Positions 1-6,570 of a DNA stretch of 6,570 nucleotides are shown in pieces. The DNA comes from a bacterium. Its GTDB lineage: Bacteria; JAMCPX01. Every line of letters starts with the position of its first letter. Position 1 is the first letter of the stretch. The position numbers and the translations under genes are program-made. The stretch lies in contig JAJYLM010000124.1 of the NCBI GenBank assembly GCA_021787655.1, positions 1 to 6,570 of the forward strand, in the 5' to 3' direction. Under the pieces are notes generated by a model. It was not told the origin of the DNA, searched no databases, and worked only from the letters and a program-made list of their open reading frames with translations.

Positions 1-555
1 TGATCTGCCCGCTCCGGTAACGCCGCTCTTTGCATCGATGATGATCCCCTTCCCGCTGATGATCCCGTTCCTCAGGAAGGGTGCGAGCGGAATAATCGCC
101 CCGGTGGGGTAACACCCCGGATTGGCGATGAGGCGGGCGTGTTTGATCTGCCCACGCCTCAGCTCGGGCAGGCCGTAGACCGCTGTTTGAGCAAGCTGGG
201 CCGGGGTTTCGATGCCGTACCAGTGTTTGAACAGCGCGGTATCTTTCAACCGGAATGCAGCGCTGATATCGATGACGACGGTGTTTTTTTTAAAAAATTC
301 CTGACACACGGACACGGATTGTTCCGCAGGCAGGGCAAGAAAGACGACATCCAGCGCTTCCGCTGCCAGCTCGTCTATTTTTTTGCAGGTCAATGCATAG
401 AATCCACGCAGGGATGGTATTACCTGATCGACGGGACGTCCTGCGTTTTTGTCGGCACTGACAGCAACGACCTCAACCTGACTGTGGAACCGCAGCAACC
501 TGAGCAGCTCTATTCCCGAGTATCCCGTTGCGCCTAAGACGGCCGCTCTCTTCAT
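1..555 (-). CDS. argC: N-acetyl-gamma-glutamyl-phosphate reductase, N-terminal part (cut by window edge)
   Basis: ArgC catalyses the NADPH-dependent reduction of N-acetylglutamyl-5-phosphate to the semialdehyde, the third step of arginine biosynthesis, in the cytoplasm. The 185 visible residues start MKRAAVLGATGYSG, and the GATGYSG at residues 8-14 is the Rossmann dinucleotide-binding loop. They also contain YGLPE (127-131) and the active-site motif NPGCYPT (145-151), whose Cys148 is the expected acyl-enzyme nucleophile. The visible part ends in SGVTGAGRS. Family members are about 345 residues, so roughly 160 residues lie beyond the left edge. The ATG at 555-553 shares one base with the rpsI stop codon (TAATG). 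Only a weak purine stretch (AAGAG) precedes it, so translation probably depends on ribosomes finishing rpsI. One oddity is ISAAFRL at 97-103, where the family usually has SADFRL, i.e. Ala for Asp at residue 100. The identification is secure. Confidence 0.97.
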   Translation of the reverse strand, partial: MKRAAVLGATGYSGIELLRLLRFHSQVEVVAVSADKNAGRPVDQVIPSLRGFYALTCKKIDELAAEALDVVFLALPAEQSVSVCQEFFKKNTVVIDISAAFRLKDTALFKHWYGIETPAQLAQTAVYGLPELRRGQIKHARLIANPGCYPTGAIIPLAPFLRNGIISGKGIIIDAKSGVTGAGRS

Positions 556-947
556 TATCTCTTGGAGTACTGGAATCTCTTCCGCGCGGCTTTTCTGCCG
601 TATTTTTTACGCTCTTTCATACGGGGGTCCCGCGTTATGAGGCCGGCCTTCTTGAGCTCGGAACGGAGGTCGCCGTTGAATGCGATCAATGCCTTGGTGA
701 TGCCGTGTGCAAAGGCCTGCGCCTGGGATGACCAGCCGCCGCCGATGATGTTCGCAACAACATCGAACTTGCCCTGGGTGTTCGTGAGCTTGAACGGCCT
801 GACGATGGTTTCCCGCACATCCAGGACGGGGAAATAGGTGTCAAAGGATTTCTTATTGATGGATATTTCACCGCTGCCGGGTTTCAGCCATACCCGTGCC
901 GTCGCTGTTTTCCTCTTGCCTACGCCGTGAAAAAGAAGTTCAGCCAT
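555..947 (-). CDS. rpsI: 30S ribosomal protein S9
   Basis: S9 (uS9) belongs to the small-subunit head; its C-terminal tail reaches the P-site tRNA. The 130-residue length is normal. The N-terminal block GVGKRKTATARVWLKPGSG (residues 8-26) and the C-terminal block TRDPRMKERKKYGRKAARKR ending in the invariant SKR are diagnostic. The start at 947-945 is preceded by a strong GGAGGT Shine-Dalgarno sequence 5 nt upstream, lying inside the end of rplM. The first 8 nt of rpsI overlap the last 8 nt of rplM, and its TAA stop overlaps the argC start by one base. rplM-rpsI is a near-universal bacterial gene pair. The middle region reads GGGWSSQAQAFAHGI (residues 69-83), where most S9 proteins have a GGG..GQAGAIRHGI-like sequence; several usually conserved Gly/Arg positions differ. 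The gene is otherwise intact, so I regard it as a functional divergent S9. Confidence 0.98.
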   Translation of the reverse strand: MAELLFHGVGKRKTATARVWLKPGSGEISINKKSFDTYFPVLDVRETIVRPFKLTNTQGKFDVVANIIGGGWSSQAQAFAHGITKALIAFNGDLRSELKKAGLITRDPRMKERKKYGRKAARKRFQYSKR

Positions 948-1392
948 TGGTTACCTCCGCTTTGCCTTTTTTGCTGTGAGATGCAATCTGCGCTGCATGG
1001 GGATGTTCGGCGCCGGGGTAGACCTTGAGCTTCGTCAGCAGCCTGTCTGCAAGACGGTTCTTGGGCAGCATGCCCCGCACAGCGTGCAGGATAAGTTTTT
1101 CGGGTTGACGCTCGAGCAGCGATGCCGCCGACTCGCTCTTTAACCCGCCCGGGTACAGCGTGTGATGGTAGTAGTTTTTTTGACGGAGCTTGTCCCCCGT
1201 GAGCTTTATCTTTGCCGCGTTGATGACCACGACGAAATCCCCGGTATCAACGTGCGGTGTATAGATCGCCTTGTCCCTGCCCCGGAGTATCATTGCTATC
1301 CTGGTGGCCAGCCTGCCGAGAACAGCGCCATCGGCGTCTATCACCTTCCATGAACGTTTGACGTCTTCTTTTTTTGCTAAAAAGGTTTTCAT
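940..1392 (-). CDS. rplM: 50S ribosomal protein L13
   Basis: L13 (uL13) is an early-assembling large-subunit protein that binds 23S rRNA. The 150-residue product shows SWKVIDADGAVLGRLA (14-29), YTPHVDTGDFVVVINA (44-59), the YYHHTLYPGGLK segment (74-85), VRGMLPKNRLADRL (105-118) and LKVYPGAEHPHAAQ (122-135), all hallmarks of the family. It is a little longer than the usual ~142 residues because of a basic C-terminal tail (about 139-150), whose coding sequence also contains the ribosome-binding site and start of rpsI. The ATG at 1392 is preceded by AAGGAAG with a 5-nt gap to the start. As first gene of the rplM-rpsI-argC unit it lies about 50 nt downstream of the predicted transcription start. 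L13 represses its own mRNA in E. coli; nothing in this leader shows whether that applies here. Confidence 0.98.
   Translation of the reverse strand: MKTFLAKKEDVKRSWKVIDADGAVLGRLATRIAMILRGRDKAIYTPHVDTGDFVVVINAAKIKLTGDKLRQKNYYHHTLYPGGLKSESAASLLERQPEKLILHAVRGMLPKNRLADRLLTKLKVYPGAEHPHAAQIASHSKKGKAEVTNG
953..958 (-). promoter_or_regulatory. Ribosome-binding site of rpsI, inside rplM
   Basis: GGAGGT read on the minus strand, 5 nt before the rpsI ATG. It is the best Shine-Dalgarno match in the window and fixes the rpsI start, even though the start lies within the rplM reading frame. Confidence 0.85.
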
Positions 1393-1397
1393 TTTTT

Positions 1398-1404
1398 CTT
1401 CCTT
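1398..1404 (-). promoter_or_regulatory. Ribosome-binding site of rplM
   Basis: AAGGAAG followed by AAAAA and the ATG at 1392. The spacing is suitable and supports the chosen rplM start. Confidence 0.75.
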
Positions 1405-1450
1405 GTCCGTTTACTTGTTAAAAGCGAATACAATACAACAGTAATCTGTG

Positions 1451-1478
1451 TTTATATAACGGGAAAAATAAAAGTCAA
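1451..1478 (-). promoter_or_regulatory. Predicted sigma70-type promoter of the rplM-rpsI-argC operon
   Basis: On the minus strand, a -35 box TTGACT (1478-1473, 5 of 6 to consensus) and a -10 box TATAAA (1456-1451, 5 of 6) are separated by 16 bp. The spacer is very AT-rich. An initiation point near 1444 would give a leader of about 52 nt before the rplM start. The gap between glnE and rplM (1393-1513) contains nothing else that I can recognise, and no intrinsic terminator for glnE, so some glnE transcripts may read into this operon. This is a prediction from sequence match alone. Confidence 0.7.
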
Positions 1479-1513
1479 GCACTTGCGCATGAGACAGTGG
1501 CCGGACCGGACCC

Positions 1514-4500
1514 TCACGGATTCAGATAGGTGGTGTAAATGTTCCGGATGCCGGACGTTTTTTCCATGAGTGCTGCCAGGAAATCCCTGCCGCAGGTGCT
1601 GCCCTTGAACCCCATCCGCATGGCTATCGGTTCGAGGTCCTTTTCGTTCTTCGGTATCTTTTCCACGGAAAAGTCCCGGTCGATCCGCATCCTGTTCTCG
1701 ATCTTCCGCAGAAACATGTACCCGTCTTTCAGCCGGTCCATGTCCTTTTTGCTGAGGTATCCTTTCTCCATGAGGACCTCGAGCGCGAGGTAGGTATTCC
1801 TCTCATAGAGAGCCGGGTCTTCGCTGCCGTACAGAAGCTCCAGGTATTGGACGATAAACTCGATGTCCATGAGGCCGCCGACCCCTTTTTTGAAATTGAA
1901 GTCCGCGGTGTCGTGCTCCACGCTCTTTTCCAGGCGCATCCGCATATCGTGAATCTGCGCCCGCAGGCCTGCATCCTTGCTGACGGATCCCATGACGTCC
2001 TGGATTGCCGCAAAAAACCTGCCGACGAGCGCGGGTGGGCCGGTGATGCCCCGCGCCTTGAGCAGGGCCTGTTTTTCCCACATCATGGAGCTTTCCCGGT
2101 GGTACTGGGTGAACGAACCGATACTGGCGACGAGCGGACCAAGATTGCCGGACGGCCGCAGCCGCGTATCGATGGTATAGGCGTGGCCGATCTCCGTCGA
2201 TATGCTGATCGCCGTGATAAACCGCTGCACGACCTTCGAAAAATATTCCTGGGGTGAAAATTGCCGTGTCGTCTGCCGCTCGCTGTTGTAGACGAACACG
2301 AGGTCGAGGTCCGAGTTGTAATTCAACTCCACGCTGCCGAGCTTGCCCATGCCGATCACCACGATGCCGCTGTCCTCTCCGCCGGGAATGGTACCGTAGA
2401 CCGGCTCGAGCTCCTCCATGACAAATTCGAGCGTGATGCTGATAATCACGTCCGCAAGGGTGCTGAGCTGTTCCGAAACTTCGACGATGTTCAGGTTGCC
2501 GTTGATATCGTTGATGCCGATCCGCAGGGTCTCCTTGATCTTGAATTCCCGGATAAGCCTCAATTTATCTTCATACTCCGTGAGCTGACGGTATGCCGCG
2601 GACAGTTCGTCGTACATGTCCTGATAGCTCCGCTCGAGAGAAACGTAGCGGGCAAGGACAAGGGAGTCCAGGTATTCGGGGTAGTTGATGAGCAGGTGGG
2701 ACAGATAGTCCGACATGCTGAAAAACTGGATCAGGGTCGACATCGTTTTCGGGTTTTCCTTGAGCAGGGAAAAGAAGATGCCCCGTGCACCAATCTTCTT
2801 CGTGAACTCGACAAGGTGCTCGATGGCAGCATCCGGGTCCACGGTCTCAGAGGCACCCTTCAGAAAGACCGGGGACAGCCAGGTGAAGATGCGTTTTGTC
2901 TTTTCGCTGTACCTGGTTCCGGGCACGCCCTCGCGCAGAACCGTTATGTAGTCCAGGATCCTTCCGATGTCCCTGAACCCCATTGTTTGCAGCTTCTGCC
3001 GGACATCCTTTTCCGGGGTACCCGGGAGAAACAGCCGCACCACATCATCCGGCCGCTGTGTTTCAATGATTTTTTCCTGTTCGTAAAACAACTGCTGGAA
3101 AAAACGATGGACGGTCTCTTTTGCCTGCACGAGCTTCGCCGATGCCGCACCGTGCGCATCAGCGGACAGGCGTTCCCCGGGTGCCAGAATACCCCGCAGC
3201 ACCCTGCGTTCACTCCGTTTGTCCTGCGGCATCTTGTGGAGCTGCAGCATCTGGTACTGCTGTATCCTGTGTTCCAGTGTCCGGAGCAGGATGTAGGACT
3301 GTATCAGTCTGCCGGCGTCATCACGGTGGAGCACCTCGAGCTGCGAGAGCATTTCCAGTGCAGGGATGGTCGCTTTAATCCTGAGACCTTTTTCCCGTCC
3401 GCCGCGTATCAGCTGGATGACCTGCGTGTAGAATTCGAGTTCCCGGATGCCGCCCTCCCCGAGTTTTACGTCCCATGCCTGATCCAGTCCTTTTATGAGC
3501 GAAAGCTGTATCCGCTGCTTGATGTCTTTCAATGCATCAATGGTCGAAAAATCCAGGTACCTCCTGAAGATAAAGGGTTCTATGTCATTCAAAAAAGAAG
3601 CGGAAAGTTCCCGGTCACCCGCACAGTGCGATGCCTTGATCATGGCAAGACGTTCCCACGTTTGTCCCCATGCCTCATAGTAGGTCAGCATCCGCGCCAG
3701 TGAGGGGACGAGCATGCCCTGTTTCCCGTCCGGGCGAAGGTCGAGGTCGACTCTGTAGACGATGCCGTCCGTCGTCTGCGACGAAAGGACCGCGGTCAGT
3801 TGCTCTGCGAACCGGGTTATCGTCTCGACGCCGAGCTGCTCGTGCAGATGGTCTGCAGCCATGTACATGATGTCGATATCCGACGAGTAGTTCAGTTCGT
3901 CCGCACCGAGCTTCCCCATACCCAGGATCGAGAACCCCCGGTCCGGAAGCTGCGCGTTCAGTGAACAGGCATACCGGAACGATGTATCCAGGATTGCCCG
4001 CGCCAGTTCCGATATGCAGCGGACCGTTGTTTGCAAATCCGCTGTTCCCGAAACATCGGAAAGCGCTATCAGCGCGATCCTGCTGTTTTTGAACTGCCGG
4101 AGTTTCGCCGGAAATTGTCCGTCGAACGGGACTGTCCCCAGCATGGCCTTGTAGCCGTCCCCGGTCTGCGGACAAGCAGACGCAGACAGCGCACGGTCCC
4201 TGACGAGGTAGCCTGCAAGCAGCGGGCTCGCACCGGCCAGCCGGACAATATCCGGGATCATGGCCTGCGGTACAGTCGTGCCCTGTGCAGGAAGCGTGTT
4301 CAGGAACTCAAGCGCCTCCTGTTCGTCAGGGGCAGAGAGGAGTGCACTGATAAGGCTTTCCGGTTCAACCACGGCGCTCCACGACCCGACAACAGAAAAA
4401 AGCGTGGTGATCCATTCAGCGGGCACTTCAAGGCCGCGATCATGCATGATGGTATGAACGGCCGTGGTATTTCGTTTTTGTATAGCCTGCAGCAACGCGC

Positions 4501-4519
4501 CTACATGTTCAGAAGACAT
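1514..4519 (-). CDS. glnE: Bifunctional glutamine synthetase adenylyltransferase / adenylyl-removing enzyme
   Basis: GlnE adenylylates glutamine synthetase when nitrogen is plentiful and removes the AMP by phosphorolysis when it is scarce; PII signalling controls which activity dominates. The 1001-residue product has both nucleotidyltransferase-like domains. The N-terminal adenylyl-removing domain carries GMGKLGADELNYSSDID (200-216; metal-ligand candidates Asp214 and Asp216), YRVDLDLRPDGKQG (255-268), TWERLAMIKA (287-296) and GEGGIRELEFYTQVIQLIRG (354-373). The C-terminal adenylylating domain carries GMGKLGSVELNYNSDLDL (723-740; Asp737 and Asp739), YTIDTRLRPSGNLGPLV (781-797), MWEKQALLKARG (813-824) and KKGVGGLMDIEFIVQYLEL (877-895). 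It is some 55 residues longer than the 946-residue E. coli enzyme; much of the excess is N-terminal, since the first motif sits about 40 residues later. The ATG at 4519 has AGGA 6 nt upstream. The repeat-like similarity of the two halves is a family trait. No glnA, glnB or glnD is visible nearby. One oddity is Asp260 in RVDLDLRP, where E. coli has Arg (RVDMRLRP). Confidence 0.97.
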   Translation of the reverse strand: MSSEHVGALLQAIQKRNTTAVHTIMHDRGLEVPAEWITTLFSVVGSWSAVVEPESLISALLSAPDEQEALEFLNTLPAQGTTVPQAMIPDIVRLAGASPLLAGYLVRDRALSASACPQTGDGYKAMLGTVPFDGQFPAKLRQFKNSRIALIALSDVSGTADLQTTVRCISELARAILDTSFRYACSLNAQLPDRGFSILGMGKLGADELNYSSDIDIMYMAADHLHEQLGVETITRFAEQLTAVLSSQTTDGIVYRVDLDLRPDGKQGMLVPSLARMLTYYEAWGQTWERLAMIKASHCAGDRELSASFLNDIEPFIFRRYLDFSTIDALKDIKQRIQLSLIKGLDQAWDVKLGEGGIRELEFYTQVIQLIRGGREKGLRIKATIPALEMLSQLEVLHRDDAGRLIQSYILLRTLEHRIQQYQMLQLHKMPQDKRSERRVLRGILAPGERLSADAHGAASAKLVQAKETVHRFFQQLFYEQEKIIETQRPDDVVRLFLPGTPEKDVRQKLQTMGFRDIGRILDYITVLREGVPGTRYSEKTKRIFTWLSPVFLKGASETVDPDAAIEHLVEFTKKIGARGIFFSLLKENPKTMSTLIQFFSMSDYLSHLLINYPEYLDSLVLARYVSLERSYQDMYDELSAAYRQLTEYEDKLRLIREFKIKETLRIGINDINGNLNIVEVSEQLSTLADVIISITLEFVMEELEPVYGTIPGGEDSGIVVIGMGKLGSVELNYNSDLDLVFVYNSERQTTRQFSPQEYFSKVVQRFITAISISTEIGHAYTIDTRLRPSGNLGPLVASIGSFTQYHRESSMMWEKQALLKARGITGPPALVGRFFAAIQDVMGSVSKDAGLRAQIHDMRMRLEKSVEHDTADFNFKKGVGGLMDIEFIVQYLELLYGSEDPALYERNTYLALEVLMEKGYLSKKDMDRLKDGYMFLRKIENRMRIDRDFSVEKIPKNEKDLEPIAMRMGFKGSTCGRDFLAALMEKTSGIRNIYTTYLNP

Positions 4520-4525
4520 CTCGTG

Positions 4526-4530
4526 TCCTG
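4526..4530 (-). promoter_or_regulatory. Ribosome-binding site of glnE
   Basis: CAGGA on the minus strand with a 6-nt gap to the ATG at 4519. It is a modest Shine-Dalgarno match that supports the chosen glnE start. Confidence 0.6.
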
Positions 4531-4572
4531 TACGGTTCCTTCAACGTTATGTGTCCTTCCCGGTATCAGATC

Positions 4573-4602
4573 AGTATATACCGTATGCCCGGATAATAGC
4601 AA
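4573..4602 (-). promoter_or_regulatory. Predicted sigma70-type promoter of glnE
   Basis: On the minus strand, a -35-like TTGCTA (4602-4597, 4 of 6) and a -10 TATACT (4578-4573, 5 of 6) lie 18 bp apart, implying a leader of roughly 45 nt. It begins only 7 bp after the terminator T-run of the upstream gene, so glnE is likely its own transcription unit. I see no clear sigma54 (GG-N10-GC) element or NtrC-type site, so the sequence gives no sign of nitrogen-dependent transcription. Confidence 0.55.
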
Positions 4603-4609
4603 GTTCTGC

Positions 4610-4637
4610 AAAAAGGGCGAACCGGATGGTTCGCCCT
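4610..4637 (-). terminator. Intrinsic (rho-independent) terminator after the acylase gene
   Basis: The minus strand reads GGGCGAACC, a 4-nt loop ATCC, GGTTCGCCC, then TTTTT. The 9-bp stem is perfect (10 bp if the flanking A-T pair is counted), GC-rich and directly followed by the T-run, which is the classical structure. It lies about 36 nt beyond the stop codon at 4676-4674 and should separate that gene from glnE. Confidence 0.92.
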
Positions 4638-4673
4638 GTGCAGATGTGCTGCTGGTGTGTATTCGATCGCCTA

Positions 4674-6570
4674 TCAAGGCTCGAAAATGGTCCTGGATTC
4701 CGTGTTCTGGATTATGTCCTTCGGATAGAACCATTGCGGGTGGACCTGGTTGTTGACCCACAGCGGGATCTGGTCACCATAGTGCTTGGGCGGGTTCGCA
4801 GGGTTGGGACCTTCACCGGACTCACCGCCGGGCAAAACGTTATACCCGACGATCGCACCCGGCTTCATCTCGACAGAGAAGCGAATCGCGGGTCCCGAGC
4901 CGTAGGTGTAGTTCGTGTAGAAGGGTGATGTCTGGTCATTCCCCATCTCAAAGCCGAATGTTCCGGGGTCAACAGAGAACATGCTGCCGGGCCTTGGATA
5001 GCCCTCGTTGTTGTTGGCCGGGTCCGCAAGATTGAAGGTGTTATCCCCGGTGAGGCTGATCAGGTCCGAGAAGGTCAGGGTATGGAGCTTGCCCCATTCC
5101 CACTGCGACATATCGGTCGTACCGAAGCTCGTCGGTGCGCCTTTGCCGGTGGACGGCTGGGACAGGTCGTTGATCCCCTCGGCAAGGCTCTGGATCATGA
5201 CCTGGTCAAGGGACCTCACGGTGTAGGTATAGGGCAATCCTGTACCGACCAGATCGTCGATCATGGTGCTCTGCCCTTCTGATGGTGAATAGGTGGCACA
5301 CTGCGTCGGATGCTGGAGCATGGTCACCAGCGTATTGATCAGAATCATATCGTTGATGGACCGGTTCTGTCCGATTGCCCGCATCTTGTTGTAGAAGAGA
5401 TTATAGAACAGCCGTTGAACAAAACCCTCGAATATGGAGGTTGCAATGCTGTTATTGATGTCCTGCGTTGTCGCCGACGGGGAAAGCCCGGTCGGCGTAT
5501 TATACGGGTGCGTGTTACTACTGCTCGACCATTCGTTGAGGTAGTTCATCGCGGTTGCAGTCGGCGAGCCTGCCGCAATGGAGCTTGCCAGATCGTTGTA
5601 GGCGGTCTGCAGGAACGGCAGGATCTGCAATGCATAGGTGTCGGTATGATCCGCCTGGATAACGTTCTGAACATAGGCAAGATCGATGTTACCCTTGCCT
5701 GCTGCGACGATGTCTCTGTCGATCTCCCATGCCCTGTACCCCGGGTCATAGAACCCGCCGAGATAGTACGGGTTGTTCAATGGTTCGTTGTTGTACGTGA
5801 CACCGACAGGGTCTTCGTTTGCCGTCGCGATGTAGCCCTGTGCCGGGTTTTCCACGGAGGGCACTGCTGCTGTGGGAACCGTGCCTGCCCAGTAAACGTT
5901 GGGGTCAGTGCCCGGCAGCATCAGGTACGGGGGGTACGTGTAATCGCTGAACGGCAGTCCGCTCGGGAGGACATTGGGCGTGTACTTCATTGTATCGGGA
6001 CCGCGCAGGGGGATGGTGCTCTGGTCGGTCAGATAAATGTTGCCGTAGATATCTGCATACACAAAGTTCTGGGAACCGACCTTGAAGTAGCTCTGTGCAG
6101 TGATGAACTGGGCAAGGTTTTGCGCCTGATCGATCTTATAGAACGCCTCGAGCTCGTCCGAAGGCACCATGCCTGTCCAGGTGAATGCCTCCAGTGCCGT
6201 CGAACTCCCGGGTGTATAGCTGCCCGGGTAGACGGGCATGGAACCGTGTCCCGGAATAGTGACATAGTAGGTATCTACCGTAACGGTCGTTGCCGAGAGC
6301 CCCCTGCCCAGCACACCGCCGTAGTGAAACACCATGGGCACGGTCTGTATTGGAACGTTCTGTCCTCCGTACACGACATAGTCCTGCCCTCCGCTGCTGA
6401 CAACCGTATCCTGGTAAACATCGATAACGTCCGACGGGAACACGGTGTCTCCCCATGCAATATAGTCGTTGTGTCCGATGACGACACCCGGTGCTCCGGC
6501 AAATACAACACCGATGGTGTTGATATCACCGTTGCCCATGGCTGCCGTATTCAGATGTATCTCGTACCAG
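4674..6570 (-). CDS. Penicillin acylase family protein (Ntn hydrolase), beta-chain region, N-terminus cut
   Basis: Members cleave amide bonds of acylated substrates (beta-lactam side chains, acyl-homoserine lactones, related amides). They are normally exported precursors that self-cleave into alpha and beta chains, with a Ser at the beta N-terminus as nucleophile. The open frame continues through the right edge: WYEIHLN at the edge, before the in-frame Met at 6539, matches the family WYEVHL motif, so that Met is internal. Numbering from it: GAPGVVIGHNDYIAWGDT (15-32), NFVYADIYGNIYL (158-170), a PLR near 177, WAGTVP (217-222), NPAQGYIATAN (231-241), GYRAWEIDRD (267-276), WEWGKLHTLTF (480-490), YPRPGSMFSV (514-523) and the C-terminal PGGESGEGPNP...HYGDQIPLW (570-594). 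The catalytic Ser should lie roughly 30-35 residues beyond the edge and cannot be checked. ATANED replaces the usual TANN, keeping only the first Asn. There is a single Cys and much Ser/Thr/Asn/Tyr, in keeping with an exported protein. Substrate cannot be told from sequence. Confidence 0.93.
   Translation of the reverse strand, partial: WYEIHLNTAAMGNGDINTIGVVFAGAPGVVIGHNDYIAWGDTVFPSDVIDVYQDTVVSSGGQDYVVYGGQNVPIQTVPMVFHYGGVLGRGLSATTVTVDTYYVTIPGHGSMPVYPGSYTPGSSTALEAFTWTGMVPSDELEAFYKIDQAQNLAQFITAQSYFKVGSQNFVYADIYGNIYLTDQSTIPLRGPDTMKYTPNVLPSGLPFSDYTYPPYLMLPGTDPNVYWAGTVPTAAVPSVENPAQGYIATANEDPVGVTYNNEPLNNPYYLGGFYDPGYRAWEIDRDIVAAGKGNIDLAYVQNVIQADHTDTYALQILPFLQTAYNDLASSIAAGSPTATAMNYLNEWSSSSNTHPYNTPTGLSPSATTQDINNSIATSIFEGFVQRLFYNLFYNKMRAIGQNRSINDMILINTLVTMLQHPTQCATYSPSEGQSTMIDDLVGTGLPYTYTVRSLDQVMIQSLAEGINDLSQPSTGKGAPTSFGTTDMSQWEWGKLHTLTFSDLISLTGDNTFNLADPANNNEGYPRPGSMFSVDPGTFGFEMGNDQTSPFYTNYTYGSGPAIRFSVEMKPGAIVGYNVLPGGESGEGPNPANPPKHYGDQIPLWVNNQVHPQWFYPKDIIQNTESRTIFEP

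Noticed and set aside
139..537. A 132-codon plus-strand frame opposite argC
   Set aside because: The opposite strand encodes unmistakable ArgC with its catalytic NPGCYPT motif, so this frame is a shadow.
1405..1440. Possible regulatory hairpin in the rplM leader (CTT...AAG around 1417-1427, GTATT repeated)
   Set aside because: The stem is only 3 bp and the repeat is 5 nt; both are expected by chance in AT-rich leader DNA.
1479..1513. Possible hairpin terminator after glnE (GC-rich GGTCCGGTCCGGCC with flanking TGAG/CTCA)
   Set aside because: Only about four contiguous pairs form in the core and no T-run follows, so it does not qualify as an intrinsic terminator.
2261..3703. A 480-codon open frame on the plus strand, antisense to glnE
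   Set aside because: Its translation has no recognisable motifs and it lies wholly within the strongly supported glnE gene. Long antisense frames are common opposite GC-biased coding sequence.
4031..4756. A 241-codon plus-strand frame spanning the glnE start, the glnE promoter and the acylase gene end
   Set aside because: It crosses the terminator and promoter on the other strand, is rich in Arg, Cys and Pro as typical of shadow frames, and shows no family resemblance.
6537..6539. ATG as the start of the acylase gene
   Set aside because: The open frame continues upstream to the window edge and encodes WYEIHLN, which belongs to the conserved family core, so this Met is internal.

Overview
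The window is ordinary bacterial chromosome of moderately high GC content. It holds five genes, all on the minus strand, so transcription runs from right to left. I found no RNA genes, insertion sequences, CRISPR arrays, phage genes or attachment sites, and nothing that amounts to an undescribed system. The combination of GlnE (an adenylyltransferase of Gram-negative type), an rplM-rpsI-argC cluster and a penicillin-acylase-family enzyme suggests a Gram-negative environmental bacterium. A Desulfobacterota/Geobacter-like or Nitrospirota lineage is my best guess, from gene order and general sequence feel only, and it is weakly supported.

Layout in the direction of transcription. (1) 6570-4674: the C-terminal major part of a penicillin-acylase-family (Ntn hydrolase) protein, cut by the right edge just downstream of where its catalytic serine should lie. 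It is followed by a textbook intrinsic terminator (4637-4610). (2) A sigma70-type promoter (4602-4573) begins 7 bp beyond the terminator T-run and drives glnE (4519-1514), the bifunctional adenylyltransferase/adenylyl-removing enzyme that controls glutamine synthetase. (3) A 121-bp AT-rich gap carries a strong promoter (1478-1451) for a compact operon rplM (L13) - rpsI (S9) - argC. In this operon each gene overlaps the next, by 8 nt and then by 1 nt. argC is cut by the left edge.

Functionally, the two right-hand units look independent: an exported acylase, then nitrogen-assimilation control. The left unit couples two ribosomal proteins to the third step of arginine biosynthesis. The closest thing to a biological point of interest is this translational coupling of argC to rpsI. 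There are also a few substitutions at normally well-conserved positions in S9, ArgC, GlnE and the acylase that deserve an alignment check.
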